Positions 34,687 through 47,035 of a DNA stretch of 64,000 nt are shown here, in pieces. The notes under the pieces are model-generated. The model saw only the letters and a list, made by a program, of their open reading frames with translations. It did not search any database and was not told the origin of the DNA. A program made the position numbers and the translations under genes. This DNA comes from Hyaloscypha bicolor E (Eukaryota; Ascomycota; Leotiomycetes; Helotiales; Hyaloscyphaceae), in the NCBI RefSeq assembly GCF_002865645.1, contig NW_020194515.1, positions 248,001 through 312,000 on the forward strand. The letters are read 5' to 3'. The first letter of the stretch is position 1. Every line of letters starts with the position of its first letter.

Positions 34687-34733
34687 TTATCTGACAATAC
34701 AAAGAACAATCAGTCAATGATAGTGATCTATCG
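34687..34733. promoter_or_regulatory. Cluster of three GATA-factor (HGATAR) sites upstream of the DUR3-type gene
   Basis: Sites: AGATAA on the minus strand at 34687-34692, TGATAG on the plus strand at 34718-34723, and CGATAG on the minus strand at 34728-34733. All match the HGATAR consensus bound by AreA/Nit2-type nitrogen regulators, and lie within 47 bp, 117-163 bp before the start codon. Pairs of closely spaced sites are typical of AreA-activated promoters. Binding here is inferred. Confidence 0.5.
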
Positions 34734-37700
34734 CCTCGTACAGGTTGGCCGTCGGGCCGGAGGGTGGGATAGGAAGCATTGGTCCATAGACTAATAGACT
34801 GTATGAAGCAGACTAGTAACGTAGTAAGAACAAGGTTACAGAGACTGAGCAAGAGAGAGTACCGAGACTGCACACACAGGCGTCGGAGTGTTGTCACTCC
34901 CAGGTCCCTTCAACAAAAATGGAGAAGATTGACGGTTTTTCCGCTAGGGAGATGAACTCATATCGCGTTGAAGTCTTTGATACTCGATAAGAAGTGTTTG
35001 ACACATCAAGGAACCAAACAGCTGGGATTCAGGAATCGGATTTGGGCAGCGGTCTCCGGAAAGGCAAATGGATGACATGCCGTTGGATACGAAAACCAAC
35101 GAGATAGGCAGGCACGTTAGCTTGCTAGAAAGACGAAAGGGGCCAAGATCCTCATCATCAATATGCCAATATGCAGGAGGATAATGCAACATCGAGGATG
35201 ACAAAGCCCTCAAGGAGAATTTCAAAGTTTCGCTCAAGGGATATAAAAGGTGACCGTGCCATGCCTCGATTCAGCGGCGATCTGCCAAAGTATCCAAGCT
35301 TGTAGCTGCTCAGAAGGAGAACGCAACATGTTCTTCACCAGGTGCAATAAGGAATGACGTTAGGAATGTCACCAAAAGTCAACGACCTGTGTTTCCTCTA
35401 TCATTTGTGGGGATATATGCATGAAAATTGTGGATACTCCCACTCTTGGGCTTCGACGCTGATAAGCGGGTGTGGCGCACAGGGGTTAATCGGGGAAAGG
35501 GGATGGATGAGGTCTTCGGCCAACTGATGACCTGAGCGCGACTTAGGAGGAGATGGTGATAATGTGCCATTTTTGTTGGAAAATTTTGACTGGCTCATAC
35601 GGTTCGGAGAAGATATCCGAGAGAGAGCAAAACCTCGCTTTTCCAGAGACGCCAGTTTAGATGACAGTCGGTAGACGCATAATTTGAACTGGGGCTATTC
35701 TATCTTGCCTGTATGCTGCAACTGTTACTGCTACTTCCTAGACACGATAACTTGAATGTGGGGTCGCACCAGTTTGGGTCTGTATTCCCACATCCAACAA
35801 ATAAAATCCACGGCCATGATGCTATCAACGCCCAATGTCCAAATCACTCTCATACATTGACAGAGATCTGGAACTAGATCCCATCCTCGCGCAGGCGCAG
35901 AGGCCCAATTCAGTATCGTGTCCATATCGTGTTTATTGCGAAGTGCAACCAAACTCCAAAGCTCTACGAACAATGATTCTGAAAGTGAGCCGAATTCAGC
36001 ATGTTGCGATGAAGTCGGGATTAATGCGATGTGCAACGAAACTAATAACGACTTTCAAAGGTGAGCCCGACAAGGTTGGGGTCCAAGCTGTCGTGTCGCA
36101 AAAGTGCGATGTGCAATGAGACTTAAAGGGCCGAGGAACAACAATTCACTTTGAATGTGGAAAGTAAGTGAGGTTGAGCTGACAACCCACAAAGACTGGG
36201 CATCTTAGGGCTGATTTTGTGTCTTGTTTGGTGCCTCCTCATCCTTCACTTGCGCCCATACCCAGTATTCTGAGGAGTTATGAGGTGAGATTGAATTCAC
36301 TTCTATACAAAACAAATACATTATATACTCCTGACAAAGCTCGCTTTAGACTCTTGCGATAAACTTCGGGACTTGAATTTCTCCGTGGGAGACAGACTTC
36401 TGGTGTGAGATCTCACAGAATCTGTCCTGGATTAATCTAGTTTAACAGTTAGCAAACAGTGAAGTTACTTGCATTCGCCTTGACTTCACAATGACAGCAT
36501 AGAATGGTCTGCGTAAGTGCTACAGGATGGTAAGGCTGATCGAACAAGGGAGATTGGATGAAGTAGCCTTGCTGCCGGATAGGCTTCGGGTTGGAAACAC
36601 GTGACAAACCCCTTTCCCTGCTGCCCGTGTTCTGCCCCACTGAGGGGTCGCTTGTTCCCGTGTTGGGAGCCCACTTGGACTGCCGCTGCCTGCCGCTGCC
36701 GCTCTGGAAGAACACTCGATTTCGATTCTGACTCTGCTACTTCATTCAGCAAGATTGTGCGAAGATTTTGCAAGAAGACAAGTCGAAGATGCAGAACAGC
36801 GGTCTCTTGAGACTTGGTGGTACGTCGTGCGACGCGGAGACAGAGCCAGGACCAGGACCAGGGGAGGGCTGCTCGGCAGAGGTGGAGACAGACCAGTGAG
36901 GGGCCTTGCTCGCGCGCAGCCCTGTCGCCCAAATCGATGACCGGCGGCAGACGCCCCCTGCTCAAACGCTAACAGGAGATGGAGGGCTGAGACTGACTGG
37001 GAGCCTGGACTCGAGATCGCTGACGGACGTTGCTCCAGGAGTCCAGAAGAAACGATTTGGCTGTGCTGCAAAGGTCTCCCCGCCGGTGTGCACTGCCATG
37101 GGACAAGTTGTAGAGAGACTTGCGTCTCTGGCGGTGTCGTTCCTGGATAAATATACCGTACGAAGGACGGCACTCCTCTAAGCCTTGCTGGGTGCTGGCC
37201 ACGCTGGCGTCCTTGCGTGCGAGGGCTTTCCAGGGCTTCCAGGGCGTCCCGCACGTCGATCATTCAGACATGGGTGGCTCATGGGACGAGGAGATGGGAG
37301 ATGGACAGCGATGCATGCTAGGAAGGATCTGGATCGCCCTGAGCAGCGCAGGCCCGTCGCACTCCGCCATTTCTCGCAGCAGGACTTCAAACGCAAGGCG
37401 GGTTTCCAACACAGGGAGATATACTCTGCTTGGGACGATGATCCGGGCCGCGATCGGTACAGTCAGGATCTTTGCAGCTCAGTCTGTCGTCCAGAGATTA
37501 CGAAAGTAATCTCTCGATGATTGCGAAACTCGAGACCGGCATCACTGCATCCCACACCCCATTCCATCTTCCGAGTGACCCCGGGGCAGCCACTGGCGTG
37601 CGTGCGCAGGCACTCCCCTTCCTCGATTGATCGCGCCGCATGTGCCTCCATCATTTCGAGAGACGCCGCTGGCCTTGGGGAGCGGACGGCATCGGATCTC

Positions 37701-38020
37701 CAGCCAGAGCAGCGCAGAGAGAACAGAGCAGAGAAGACAATAGCAACGGGGCAATCAGGCTGCAATAAATCACTGCCCGCTCAGCAGATGTGTCAGGAGG
37801 GGGTGAGTGCAATGACTGGCCTCGCCATGGCCAATGGCGCAGAGGGGAGCGAGTCCTGGGGCGAATAATTTGCCTCACTTCTTTTTGCTCGGCGTGACAG
37901 GTCTCGGGGGATTTCTGGACGCAAAAAGCTGAAACCCTTTTCAGCAGCGAAGATCGATTCGATTCCCCTCGCCGTCCTCGACAGCGCTGCTCTCTCTTAT
38001 CTTCTTCAGCCGCGCACTGC

Positions 38021-38052
38021 GCTGAGTGAGTGAGTGAGTGAGTGAGCGAGTG
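38021..38052. repeat. GAGT tetranucleotide microsatellite
   Basis: TGAG units repeat about six times without interruption from 38023, followed by GCGAGTGTG. It lies about 1.1 kb upstream of the MED15 start codon. Confidence 0.8.
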
Positions 38053-39132
38053 TGGTGATTGTTGCCTCTCCCTCGTCCGTAGAATCCGTAGACCCCACAG
38101 GCCATCGCGTCATTCATACTGTATCTCGCGCAGCACTGATTATTGAGTATTTCTGCTCGACATAGCCTGGTGACGGTGACGGTGAGGGCGAGGGTGAGTG
38201 AGGGTGAGTGAGGGTGAGGGCGAGTGCCAGGGCCAGCTGGCCAGCCAATGTGCGTGCTTGCAGCGAAATGAAAATATTGGCTTGTTCGTTCGTAGTTTAG
38301 CTTCCCACTGCCAGTCCTGGCAAGCCGCCCGCTTGGGCTCCCCTGCTGCGCGCCGTCCTTGAACTTCCTGTCCAGCAGTCTCATCGACAACACCACAATC
38401 CATCCATATCCCCTTCCCCTTCACTCTCCTCGCACGGCGGCACTGGCACTGGCACCGACACTGGCATCGGCACCGGCTTGCTATCACCCTCGATTCGACC
38501 TTCGCACCGGACTGTCCGCCGTATTCGCGAGCCCGTTTCGTTTCCCGTCCTGTTCGTCCTCTCGCCGGAACAACTTAGCCTGCGTTTAGCGATTCATCAG
38601 TCTGTCTCATCTTGTCCAAGCACGCATTACATTGTCGCCCTCCCACTGCACATCCGCCGCTGCAGTGGATCTCTTCCCATTCCCATCTCCGATCGTTCTA
38701 TGAGTTGGACATCTCGGGCGCCCGCAGTTCCTCCTCGAGAGAATTCGTCGCTCGTCCCGCCGTCTGCCTACAGCATACAGCCTCACACTCCTCTCCAATC
38801 GATTCGAACACCTCATTCTGCGTCGCAAACGAACCCACGATTTTCCAATACCAGAATTCTCGCGCAGCACAAGCTCTGGCTCATGTGGACGTAACAGAAC
38901 TGGTATAGGCTTCCTGCATGTCACTTCACGGCTGCCCGTCTATTGTCACTGCGATTACACACTTGCCGCTCCATCTCCCCCTTGGATCTAGGCTTTGACC
39001 TTCTCACCACTTCTACGCATCTTCAACGGACTGATTGTACCATTCGATATTCACTACGAGGGCTGGTTCGCGAGCCTTTCGAGTCGGACCTCCTCTTTGT
39101 AGGAGCGTGGCGCTGCCACGCCCGCTCTCAAA

Positions 39133-42100
39133 ATGGCGGCGAACTTCCAACAACAAATGGGCATGGGCGGACCTGGGCAGATGATGCAGCAAATGCAACA
39201 GCAGCAACAGCAGCAGCAGCAACGTCAGCAGCAAGGTCCGAATGCATCCGGTCAGATTCAGCAGCTGATTTTCCAAACCCTTAACCAGCAGACGGGACCT
39301 CTGAGCGGCTGGCAGGCTTCAGTGCAGATTCAAGAGCGCATGGGGCTGATATTCAACTTGTGAGTTCTTCTGGGTGTGGGAAGCGCATTTAACTTCCTTT
39401 TCATACTTTGGACTGACGTAATTCTTGTCAGAATTGGAAATCTCCGTCTTGCAAGCCAAAGCCAGCCGAACCCTCCAGACTTGAATCGAATGATCCAGAT
39501 TGGTATCAGATTCGAGAAAGAAATCTTCGAGAAGTCCCCGAATAAGGTGTGCAGCGAGGAATGCTTTATGGTGAGACACGTCGCTAACGAGAGCAGGATC
39601 AATACAAACGTGAAGTTCAGATGAAGTTGGAGCAGTTAATGGAGAGACGGAATCAAAATCAGGCCAACATGCAGCAGTCTATTAATCAACAGGCCCAAGC
39701 CCAAGCCCAAGCCCAGGCCCAGGCGCAGCAAGCTGTCCAGGCTCAACAGATGATGATGAACCAGAATAGCATGCAGGGCCAGGGCCAGGGCCCGAGGCCC
39801 ACCCCCCAACCTGCGCAACAGGGCTTTTCACATCTTCAACATCAGATGCAAGCATCCCCTCTTCCCGGACAGCAACCTCAGCAACAGGCCCCAATGGGCA
39901 TGCAGCACCAAGGGCTTCCTCCGAACATGACACCCAATCAGCAGCAGCAATTCCAAATGTCTATGCAGCAGAATCAACCGCCACAGGGGCAGCAAAATGT
40001 TCCTGGGAGGCAACCAAATAGTCAACAACAGATGTCAGCACAGGATACTGCATTGGTAATGGATCTGACGAATAGGCTGATGTCTCAGGCATCGGAGGAG
40101 GAGAAGAATACCACGAGGGCGTCACTACAATCACGTATGGATCCGCAACAGTTCCAAAAGTATCAGGCACAAGGCGTCGATCCCCTTTTTCTATACTATC
40201 GGAACCAGGCTATGCATCGTTTACGCCAGGAGAAGCAGACGCGGCTGGCACAAGCGCAGCAGCTTGCGCAACAAGCGAACATTCCTGGTGGAGCACCTAT
40301 GCAACAGCGAGGGTCTATGAATCCAAGTCCGCTGAATGGACAGACTCAACCACCGACGTCGATGGCCGGCAATGGAGATTTCGCATCATTCATCAATATG
40401 GAGAATCTCGCCGCTCAGCAGCAGCAACAAGGTGTAATAGCGCAGGAAGCCGGGCAAATGGTTGTACCAGCGAGCGTTGCCCCTCGAAATGGAACCCCAC
40501 AACCAGGCGTCATGCCGGGCCAGGCGATGAATATGAACGATCAGCGAGGGGCAGCTAACCCCAATCCCAGGGTTCAGCAACAGCAACAGCAACAAATGCT
40601 CAATGCCCAGCAAGTACAGCAACAAAGACTGCAGCATGCTCAACAACAACAGCAGCAGCAACAGCAGCAGTCCCAAGTTCAAGCACGAATGAATGCTCAA
40701 AAACAAGCTCAGGCGCTTGGCCTCCAAGGACAACCCGGCGGAATGGGATCTGGCCCGATGCCACCGCAACAGAGCCCCGCTATGGGTACGCTTAATACGC
40801 CCCTGAGGACTCCATCTCAACAGATGAACCCCGAGCCGCCACAAGTGAATCCGAACGCCCAATTTGGACAATCACTTGATCCACGGTTCATACAAGGAAA
40901 CCAGAGAGCACAAGGTCCAGGAAACGTGTTTCCCCCGGGAGGTTTGACTGCTACCATGTTCGCCAATATGGCCCCAGAACAGCAGCAACGTCTAGCTACC
41001 TTACCCCAGGACAAGTTGAATGAGGTAGTAAATAAATGGCACGAGCAAAGGCAACAACAGCTCAATGGCAATCTGCAAAGCGCGGGAAGGCCACAAATGC
41101 CAATGCAGCAAGTACACGGTCCGGTCCGGCCGGGTCCTCAAGTTCCACAGCCTGGCCAATTCAATCCCCAAAATGGTGCCCCTTTTGGCATGATCCCAAA
41201 TCCAGGCCAACGAACTCCTCAGAACATGACAGCTGGCATGAATACACAACAACAACTTCTCCTCCAACAACAAATGAGCGCGATGCGACAAAATCCCATG
41301 CAACAACGCGCCATGCAGCAAACCATGGGTCCCAATGAGCAGCGTACTATGGCCCAAATGGATACTTTCGATATTCCGCCTATTTTCCGAGGCCATACTT
41401 CCATGCCGCAAGGTATTCCTCCGGAAGTCAAGAAATGGGGACAATTGAAGCAATGGGTTGCGTCAAGTCCAGGTTTGGGACCGGACATGCTTGAATCGAT
41501 GAAAGGACTTCAAAAGCTACACTACCAGACAATGGTGAGGAGCAGAAATCAGGCGCAGGGCCAACCAGGACAAGTGCAACCAGGCGGCCCAGGTGGTCAG
41601 ATTGGTATGCCGACAGCCCCTCCAGGGTTAGCAGCTCCAGTTGCTCCTATGGGTCAGCACCCAATGCAAGTGCCGAACCCGATGAATGTTCCTTTACCGG
41701 GCGTTCGAGGACCGACCCCCCAAGAGATCATAAATATTCGAAATCACCCCAGCGGCAAGATGGCTCAGGCAACCGATGAGCAGATCCGTACTTTTTTCAT
41801 GAGGAATCAACAGGCTCAGATGCAGCAGCAGCAACAAATGACGCCTCAGCAATTACAGCTTCAACAACAACAAACCTTGAGGCGAATGCAAATGCAACAG
41901 CAACGTATGAATCAGCAGAACGGGCAACAACTTCAGCAGCCGGGACAACCACTGCAGAATGCCAATAATGCCATACCAGCTGCAACAGTAATGCCAGCTC
42001 AAATACCTCAGCAAAAACAACCTCAACCAGGTCCTGAACTGCCAAATTCCAATGCGAGCGCTGCAAATGCATCTCGTGCTGCTCGCCCACAGCCACCAGC

Positions 42101-44096
42101 CGGCCGCAATCAAGCACGGAATTCATCACCAGCCCCACCAGCCAAGAATCTGAAGCGTGCGAGTAGCGACGATGTCGTTGAGATTCCTCGGCCAGCACCT
42201 CAGCAAACCCAGCAACCTAAACAACCAAACCAGCAGGCTCGTGGAAATCTAAGTCGAGAGCAAGTAGCTGCACTCGACCCTGAAAACCGAAAGAAATATG
42301 AGGCTATGATGCGAGGGCAAGCGAGCCAAGCAAGCCACCAACAAGGGGCGAATCAATCCATTGCCAACCGTGCTGGTCAACCAAATCCAGAACAGCAAGC
42401 CAAATATCGGGCTATCCAGAGGGAAGAAGAGGAACGGGGCAAAGAACCACTGCCTGATATCCCTATGGATCCAGATACGAAGGCATCTACGGAAGAGCTG
42501 TTGAAAGCGATAGTCCCGCCATTGAACAATGTTGGACGTGTCGTTTTACGATGGTATTTAGTTACACTTGATGACGTGCGGACTCGGGCGTTTTTCCGGG
42601 CTGTAAGTTACCCACCATTATTTGGACTGTTCGAGTTTACTGCTGATACAATATAGCGCTTGCGGCTTGCGAAGCAATTTCGTGATGGTCTCGCGATGAC
42701 GCAGCTCAAAGACACCTTTTCTGTCATGCCCAAAGAGATTGAGAACACTCGACAGATGTTGAATGGTATGGTAGCAGATCTAAGTGCTAGATTCCCCAAT
42801 ATGAAGAAACAAGAGGTAGCCAAATCTCAACCATCCTCGACGTCTGCTACTCAACCAACGCCTCAGGCTTCACAGTCTGCTCAGGCTCCAAGTGTGCCAA
42901 CTCCATTGAATGCGGCCAATCTACAGCAGCAACAGCAACAACTGAATAAGCTGCATCAGAGATCGAACAGCCGTAGCTCTCACACCCCGGCAGCCCCAAC
43001 AACACAACAAGCTCCGTTTCATTTTGGAGCAACTTCGCCTCATGGAGCACCATCCTACATTGGCAAATCGACCGTCACGCAAGACAATTTGCAGCTCCCA
43101 CCTGCTCGAAAGAAGCAAAAGCAAACAGCTGCCCCTGGCCAAGGTACTCCTGGCTCTACATCTTCTCCTCAAGTGCCCAAGGCGGCATCGCCCGATGTGA
43201 AACGGCAACCAGTCGACTCGAAATCACACCTAAAGCCTTCACTATGTTGCTCAGAGCCTGATTGCGAACGACACACCGTTGGCTTTGACAACGAAGAAGA
43301 CCTGAAGCGCCATACCCAGGAAGAGCATATCAGGCCTCTGGAGAACCCTCTGAAATATGCCGACGAGAACCTAGCTGCTATCTTGGGTCTAGATTCTCAA
43401 GGGCAGGCCAAAAAGGCCGTCGCATCCACTCAGGATTCAACGAAGATGGTTGCAAGTGGCTCCAAACAAGGGCAGACGCCGAATGTAAAGACGGAAACTA
43501 CTCCTGCAGCAGGCACACCAATGAACCGACAAGCTTCTATGAATCGCCAAGGCAGCGCTGTCAGCGCCAGACCTAACACTCAGTCAAAAAATGGTGCAGC
43601 AAAGGACGCAACTGCAAAACCTCAAGTAGGACAGAAGGATTTGGGCAACCAAGCGCCGCAGGAAACTTCCACCTTGGTTCCTTGGGCAAATGCCACTATC
43701 GATCCTCATGACCTCCTGCACAGCTTCCAACCATTCGAGACCGGAGCCGGTGGGGCAATCTCGGATCTCAACGTCTACCGCTCGATCACCCCCAACGACA
43801 CGCCGGAATCGAGTAAGGACGGAGTGTCCGAACCTAATACTGACATCTCAGAAGGCGTTGGGCTGGATATCAACCTTGATGTCTTTGATGACAGCTGGAT
43901 GCCATTTGGCCCGAGCGAAACTGATGGGCTGTTCGACATGAACAGCTACAATGTCAATAGTGTGGATGATTTGACGATGTTTGATGATGACCAACAAATG
44001 GTCAACTTGCAGCCATGGGATGATATGATGGATATCTCTGCATTGGACAAGCCGTTTTCTTTTGATAATTCCCTTTATTCTATGCAAGCCGACTAG
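39133..44096 (+). CDS. MED15: Mediator tail subunit MED15/Gal11-like
   Basis: Four exons: 39133-39359, 39432-39546, 39597-42602, 42657-44096, giving 1595 residues. After an initial poly-Gln stretch, residues about 55-130 form the KIX-type activator-binding domain (SGWQASVQIQERMGLIFNLIGNLR ... MIQIGIRFEKEIFEKSPNKDQYKREV), assembled across introns 1 and 2. The middle is Gln/Pro/Asn/Met-rich low complexity. Conserved helices return near the C-terminus (STEELLKAIVPPLNNVGRVVLRWY ... RLAKQFRDGLAMTQLKDTF). At 43240-43325 a C2H2-like finger is embedded, with Cys-x4-Cys and His-x4-His but a longer loop than usual. MED15 receives signals from gene-specific activators such as Zn2Cys6 factors in the nucleus. 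The acidic tail (DDLTMFDDDQQM...) resembles an activation region. Confidence 0.9.
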
Positions 44097-45060
44097 GCAG
44101 TGTTTTGGGTTTAGATGATTGTATTTTGGAGTTATTTTGCATGGATGAAAAATGCGGGAAGGAGCAAGGACTGAGGAAAGATATACCATGGAAAAGCACG
44201 TCAGGCGTTAGGGTCATACCGTCAATTGGACAGTTATTTTTGGGAATGTATGGAATAGGCCTACCGGTAATCGGCGTTGAGTTTGCACAGCAGTTCTTGT
44301 GTATTTACGATTGATTTTACGGGACTTGTACTATTTGGGATATACTATTGGATGGGGTTATGATGCGCATGAGGGGGATTTTGGGATTCCAAATTATCTT
44401 TTTCCATGGCTATATGGGAGTTCTTCTGCATTTCCTACTATGAATGAAGCGGGATATTATCCCCTGACTACTCAAGATTAGCTAGCTATATTAGAAATCT
44501 CCCTGACACGATGGCTCTCATGAAACCCCGCCCTCAGAATTGCTCCTGGCTATCTCACAACAGAACGGTGGCATCCTGGCCCCATGGACCCCTATTATTT
44601 GACTGCCCTTTGCTTTTGACGGCTGTTTGGAGTGTTGATCTTAGTGTGGCCGCTAGCGTACTGAGCAAGGGTCAGCGGGTAGCGGTGGGGGACCGGACAG
44701 AGGCTTCTGGTCGCTTAAGAATGGCTTGCTGGGATTGTCTTTGATATCGACCTCGACGCGAAGGAGACCAAAAGACTTCCGCCAACAATTTTTTGACGCG
44801 ACTCAAACATCCACCGATTGTTTCTTAACGGCGTTGCTAATTAAGAGATCTTTACCTCCTCTTCTTGTAGTAAAGACACTGAACAGGCTCTTTATTTGCT
44901 CTAGAAAAAGTAAGTCCCATGCCTCACTGCCCCGCGAACACAGACTCACCCCGTCGCGCTTTAGGACAAACGCGCCTTCCTCACGACAAGTTTGCTCGAG
45001 ACTGCACCTTCCCCAGCCTCACAAACTCGAATATCCTAGGTTTCTCCTTGCCCCGGAACA
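44097..45060. other. Intergenic region between MED15 and the Whi5/Nrm1-like gene
   Basis: 3' flank of MED15 and 5' leader of the next plus-strand gene. Short frames at 44105-44481 and 44511-45169 carry no recognisable domain. Confidence 0.45.
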
Positions 45061-46234
45061 ATGGCGTCCTCCACACCCACGCGTCGTGTGCTCAGTGACC
45101 TCAATGTCAACACACCCACTGCCCGAGCTGCTATGCAGCCATCCAAACTCGAAGCCGGTAGTTCTGTGAAGCTGCGAAACGTGGGAGATATATATTTCCA
45201 AGCAGAAAGTAGACAAGATGCGAGGGGTGCTGTGGGGGGAGCTGCGGTTAGCCAGGAGACTTGGATGGGTAGCAACAAGAGATGCTCGGATGTCTCGACG
45301 GACGGACTCCCAAGCAAGCGAGTTAAGACGACTTCTAGACCTAAGGTTGTTAGCGAAAGAGTTCTACCCGATCCAAGAGGCGGACAAACCTTCCGGAGTG
45401 GCATTGATGATGCCCCAGTCCTTCAATCCCCACCATCGCGAGTATGTGTTTAAGAATGTTGACTAGCGAGCAACCCCGTACTGATTTTGTTGATAGCAAA
45501 CTGTGGCACATGATACTCAAAGCTCGCCGTCTGCTGCTTCATCCCCAGCATCTTCCTTAGGTTCGCGTCAAACTGGCCTCGATGACTCGCAGAACACAAC
45601 CATCACTGAGCCCGATGACGTTCCTCTCCCTGCTGCACTACTTGTCCCAACACTCGCTCGCTCTGTCTCGGTCCCATTGACGATGGAGGAGATCCGCGAG
45701 GTAAGCTTCCATCCAGTTATTTTACCTCTGGAAGTTCTGACCTTCTCCTAGAAAGCTGAAGCGCTCAGGCTGCGATTGAAGCTGGCTAGCTACAAGGTCC
45801 GAACCAACCAAATTGACGTCCCTCTATCTCGCCTTCAAATCAAGACGTTGAGTTCCACATCACCAGAACTCCCTCGCCTTCCACGTGTAGCCAACACCTC
45901 GCAACGCCGTATTCCACTCCCTTCAAGCTCGACTATCCTGCCAGAGGCGCAGATCCAAACACCTTCTGCAGAGAAGAGACCAGTAAACCACGCCAGAATC
46001 GCCTCCTCGCCACCCCCCTACCTAGAAATCACCAAGCATTCCCCAACCAAGGACAGCGACGCGACGCGTGGAGGTGAAAATGAAGGCTGCACTACCCCTA
46101 TCCTCCCACGTCAACGCCAAGGCATGCTCCACCCTCCCCAACTGGGCAGTCCAATCTGGAACGAAGTCACGAGCAGTGTTGTGAAGAGCCGTGCTGCCAA
46201 TGGACTCTTGGAGCTGATGCGCCAGCAGAACTAA
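45061..46234 (+). CDS. Whi5/Nrm1-like G1/S transcription repressor
   Basis: Three exons: 45061-45441, 45497-45700, 45752-46234, giving 355 residues. Most of the chain is disordered and rich in Ser, Thr and Pro, with many SP/TP sites (for example NVNTPT, SSPAS, KHSPTK) suitable for cyclin-dependent kinase. One conserved block spans exons 2 and 3: TMEEIREKAEALRLRLKLASYKVRTNQIDVPLSRL. It matches the GTB (G1/S transcription-factor-binding) motif of Whi5, Nrm1 and related repressors. These proteins bind SBF/MBF in the nucleus and are released or turned over through phosphorylation. The N-terminal TRRVLSDLNVNTP segment also recurs in fungal members. Whether it is the Whi5 or the Nrm1 counterpart cannot be told from sequence alone. 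Confidence 0.75.
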
Positions 46235-47035
46235 ATTCTTTCGTTTGCAAGATATGCATTGTCCGAGGACACGACTCCATGGTGAGGCTCGCTACGGTCT
46301 CTTCTCTCCTCTCTCCATTCATCACGGTCCAGACAGCGTGTCATGGGAAGTTATTGTTCGGGTTCTTGCATTGCATGGGAGGGGTTCCTCTTCACTGTAT
46401 AAAGTCTTCAGAAACCTTTGTGTATAATTTTAAGGCGTGGCAGAGGGATGATTGCATGGAAGAGCTGTTTGATTGTTGCATTGGGCGGACGTTATGATTG
46501 TCGGAGTTGTTTATAAGTGGTAAACCACTGCTCTGGTGGGATTGTGATGCATTCAGATGAGAACGAGCCTGAGGCGTGAAGTGTGAGCTGTGTGGTGTGG
46601 GGTACTGCTAGAAAGGCTTTACTGTACTAATACTCACACAAATCGCCATTGAAATGAACCCCGGTGTCTTTGCGATGTGATGAATTGCTACTGGGACTCT
46701 ATGTGCAACATCGAGACTCGAGATAGGAGATTCACCTCCTACTACCAGGATAATCTAAGTGTATTTAAATTTCAGGACGTTCAAAGAAGAAGGGTTAAAG
46801 CCAATGTTCACTCTGGACTTAGATGGACAAGGCCTCATTGTACCAGAAAGCTTGGTATATTGAGGCGATATCTCATTACAGGTCAGAGCGCTGCAGCGCG
46901 CTTTCTAATGCTATCTGCAAATTTTCTTTTGTCTTCTTGATTTCATAATGCATACAACTTCCAAAATCTCGTCTGCAACACAAGTAATTGCTCGAGATGG
47001 CGAAATACTCCCCAGAATGCCTCCAAGGAAGCTAC
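46235..47035. other. Intergenic region between convergent genes
   Basis: 3' flanks of the Whi5/Nrm1-like gene and TFIIIA. The open frames at 46245-46497 and 46677-46940 have no recognisable domain. Confidence 0.45.

Larger units (their letters stand above)
34571..39132. other. 4.5-kb region without a recognised gene
   Basis: Contains the DUR3-type promoter (34571-35000). Next are three diverged copies of a 20-bp motif (35936, 36024, 36104) and a GC-rich stretch at about 36600-37900 with many composition-driven open frames on both strands. A (GAGT)n tract lies at 38021-38044, and GGTGAGGG-type and CACTGGCAC-type repeats at about 38170-38230 and 38440-38475. Some 500 bp of pyrimidine-rich sequence leads into the MED15 start and may be a long 5' leader. 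No domain recognised in any frame. Confidence 0.45.

Noticed and set aside
36486..37396. Overlapping open frames of 110-173 codons on both strands
   Set aside because: GC-rich sequence with open frames in all directions; no family resemblance and no plausible splice structure.
39636..42198. Several antisense Leu/His-rich frames across MED15
   Set aside because: CAG/CAA repeats read in reverse give poly-Leu, so these are shadows of the Gln-rich coding strand.
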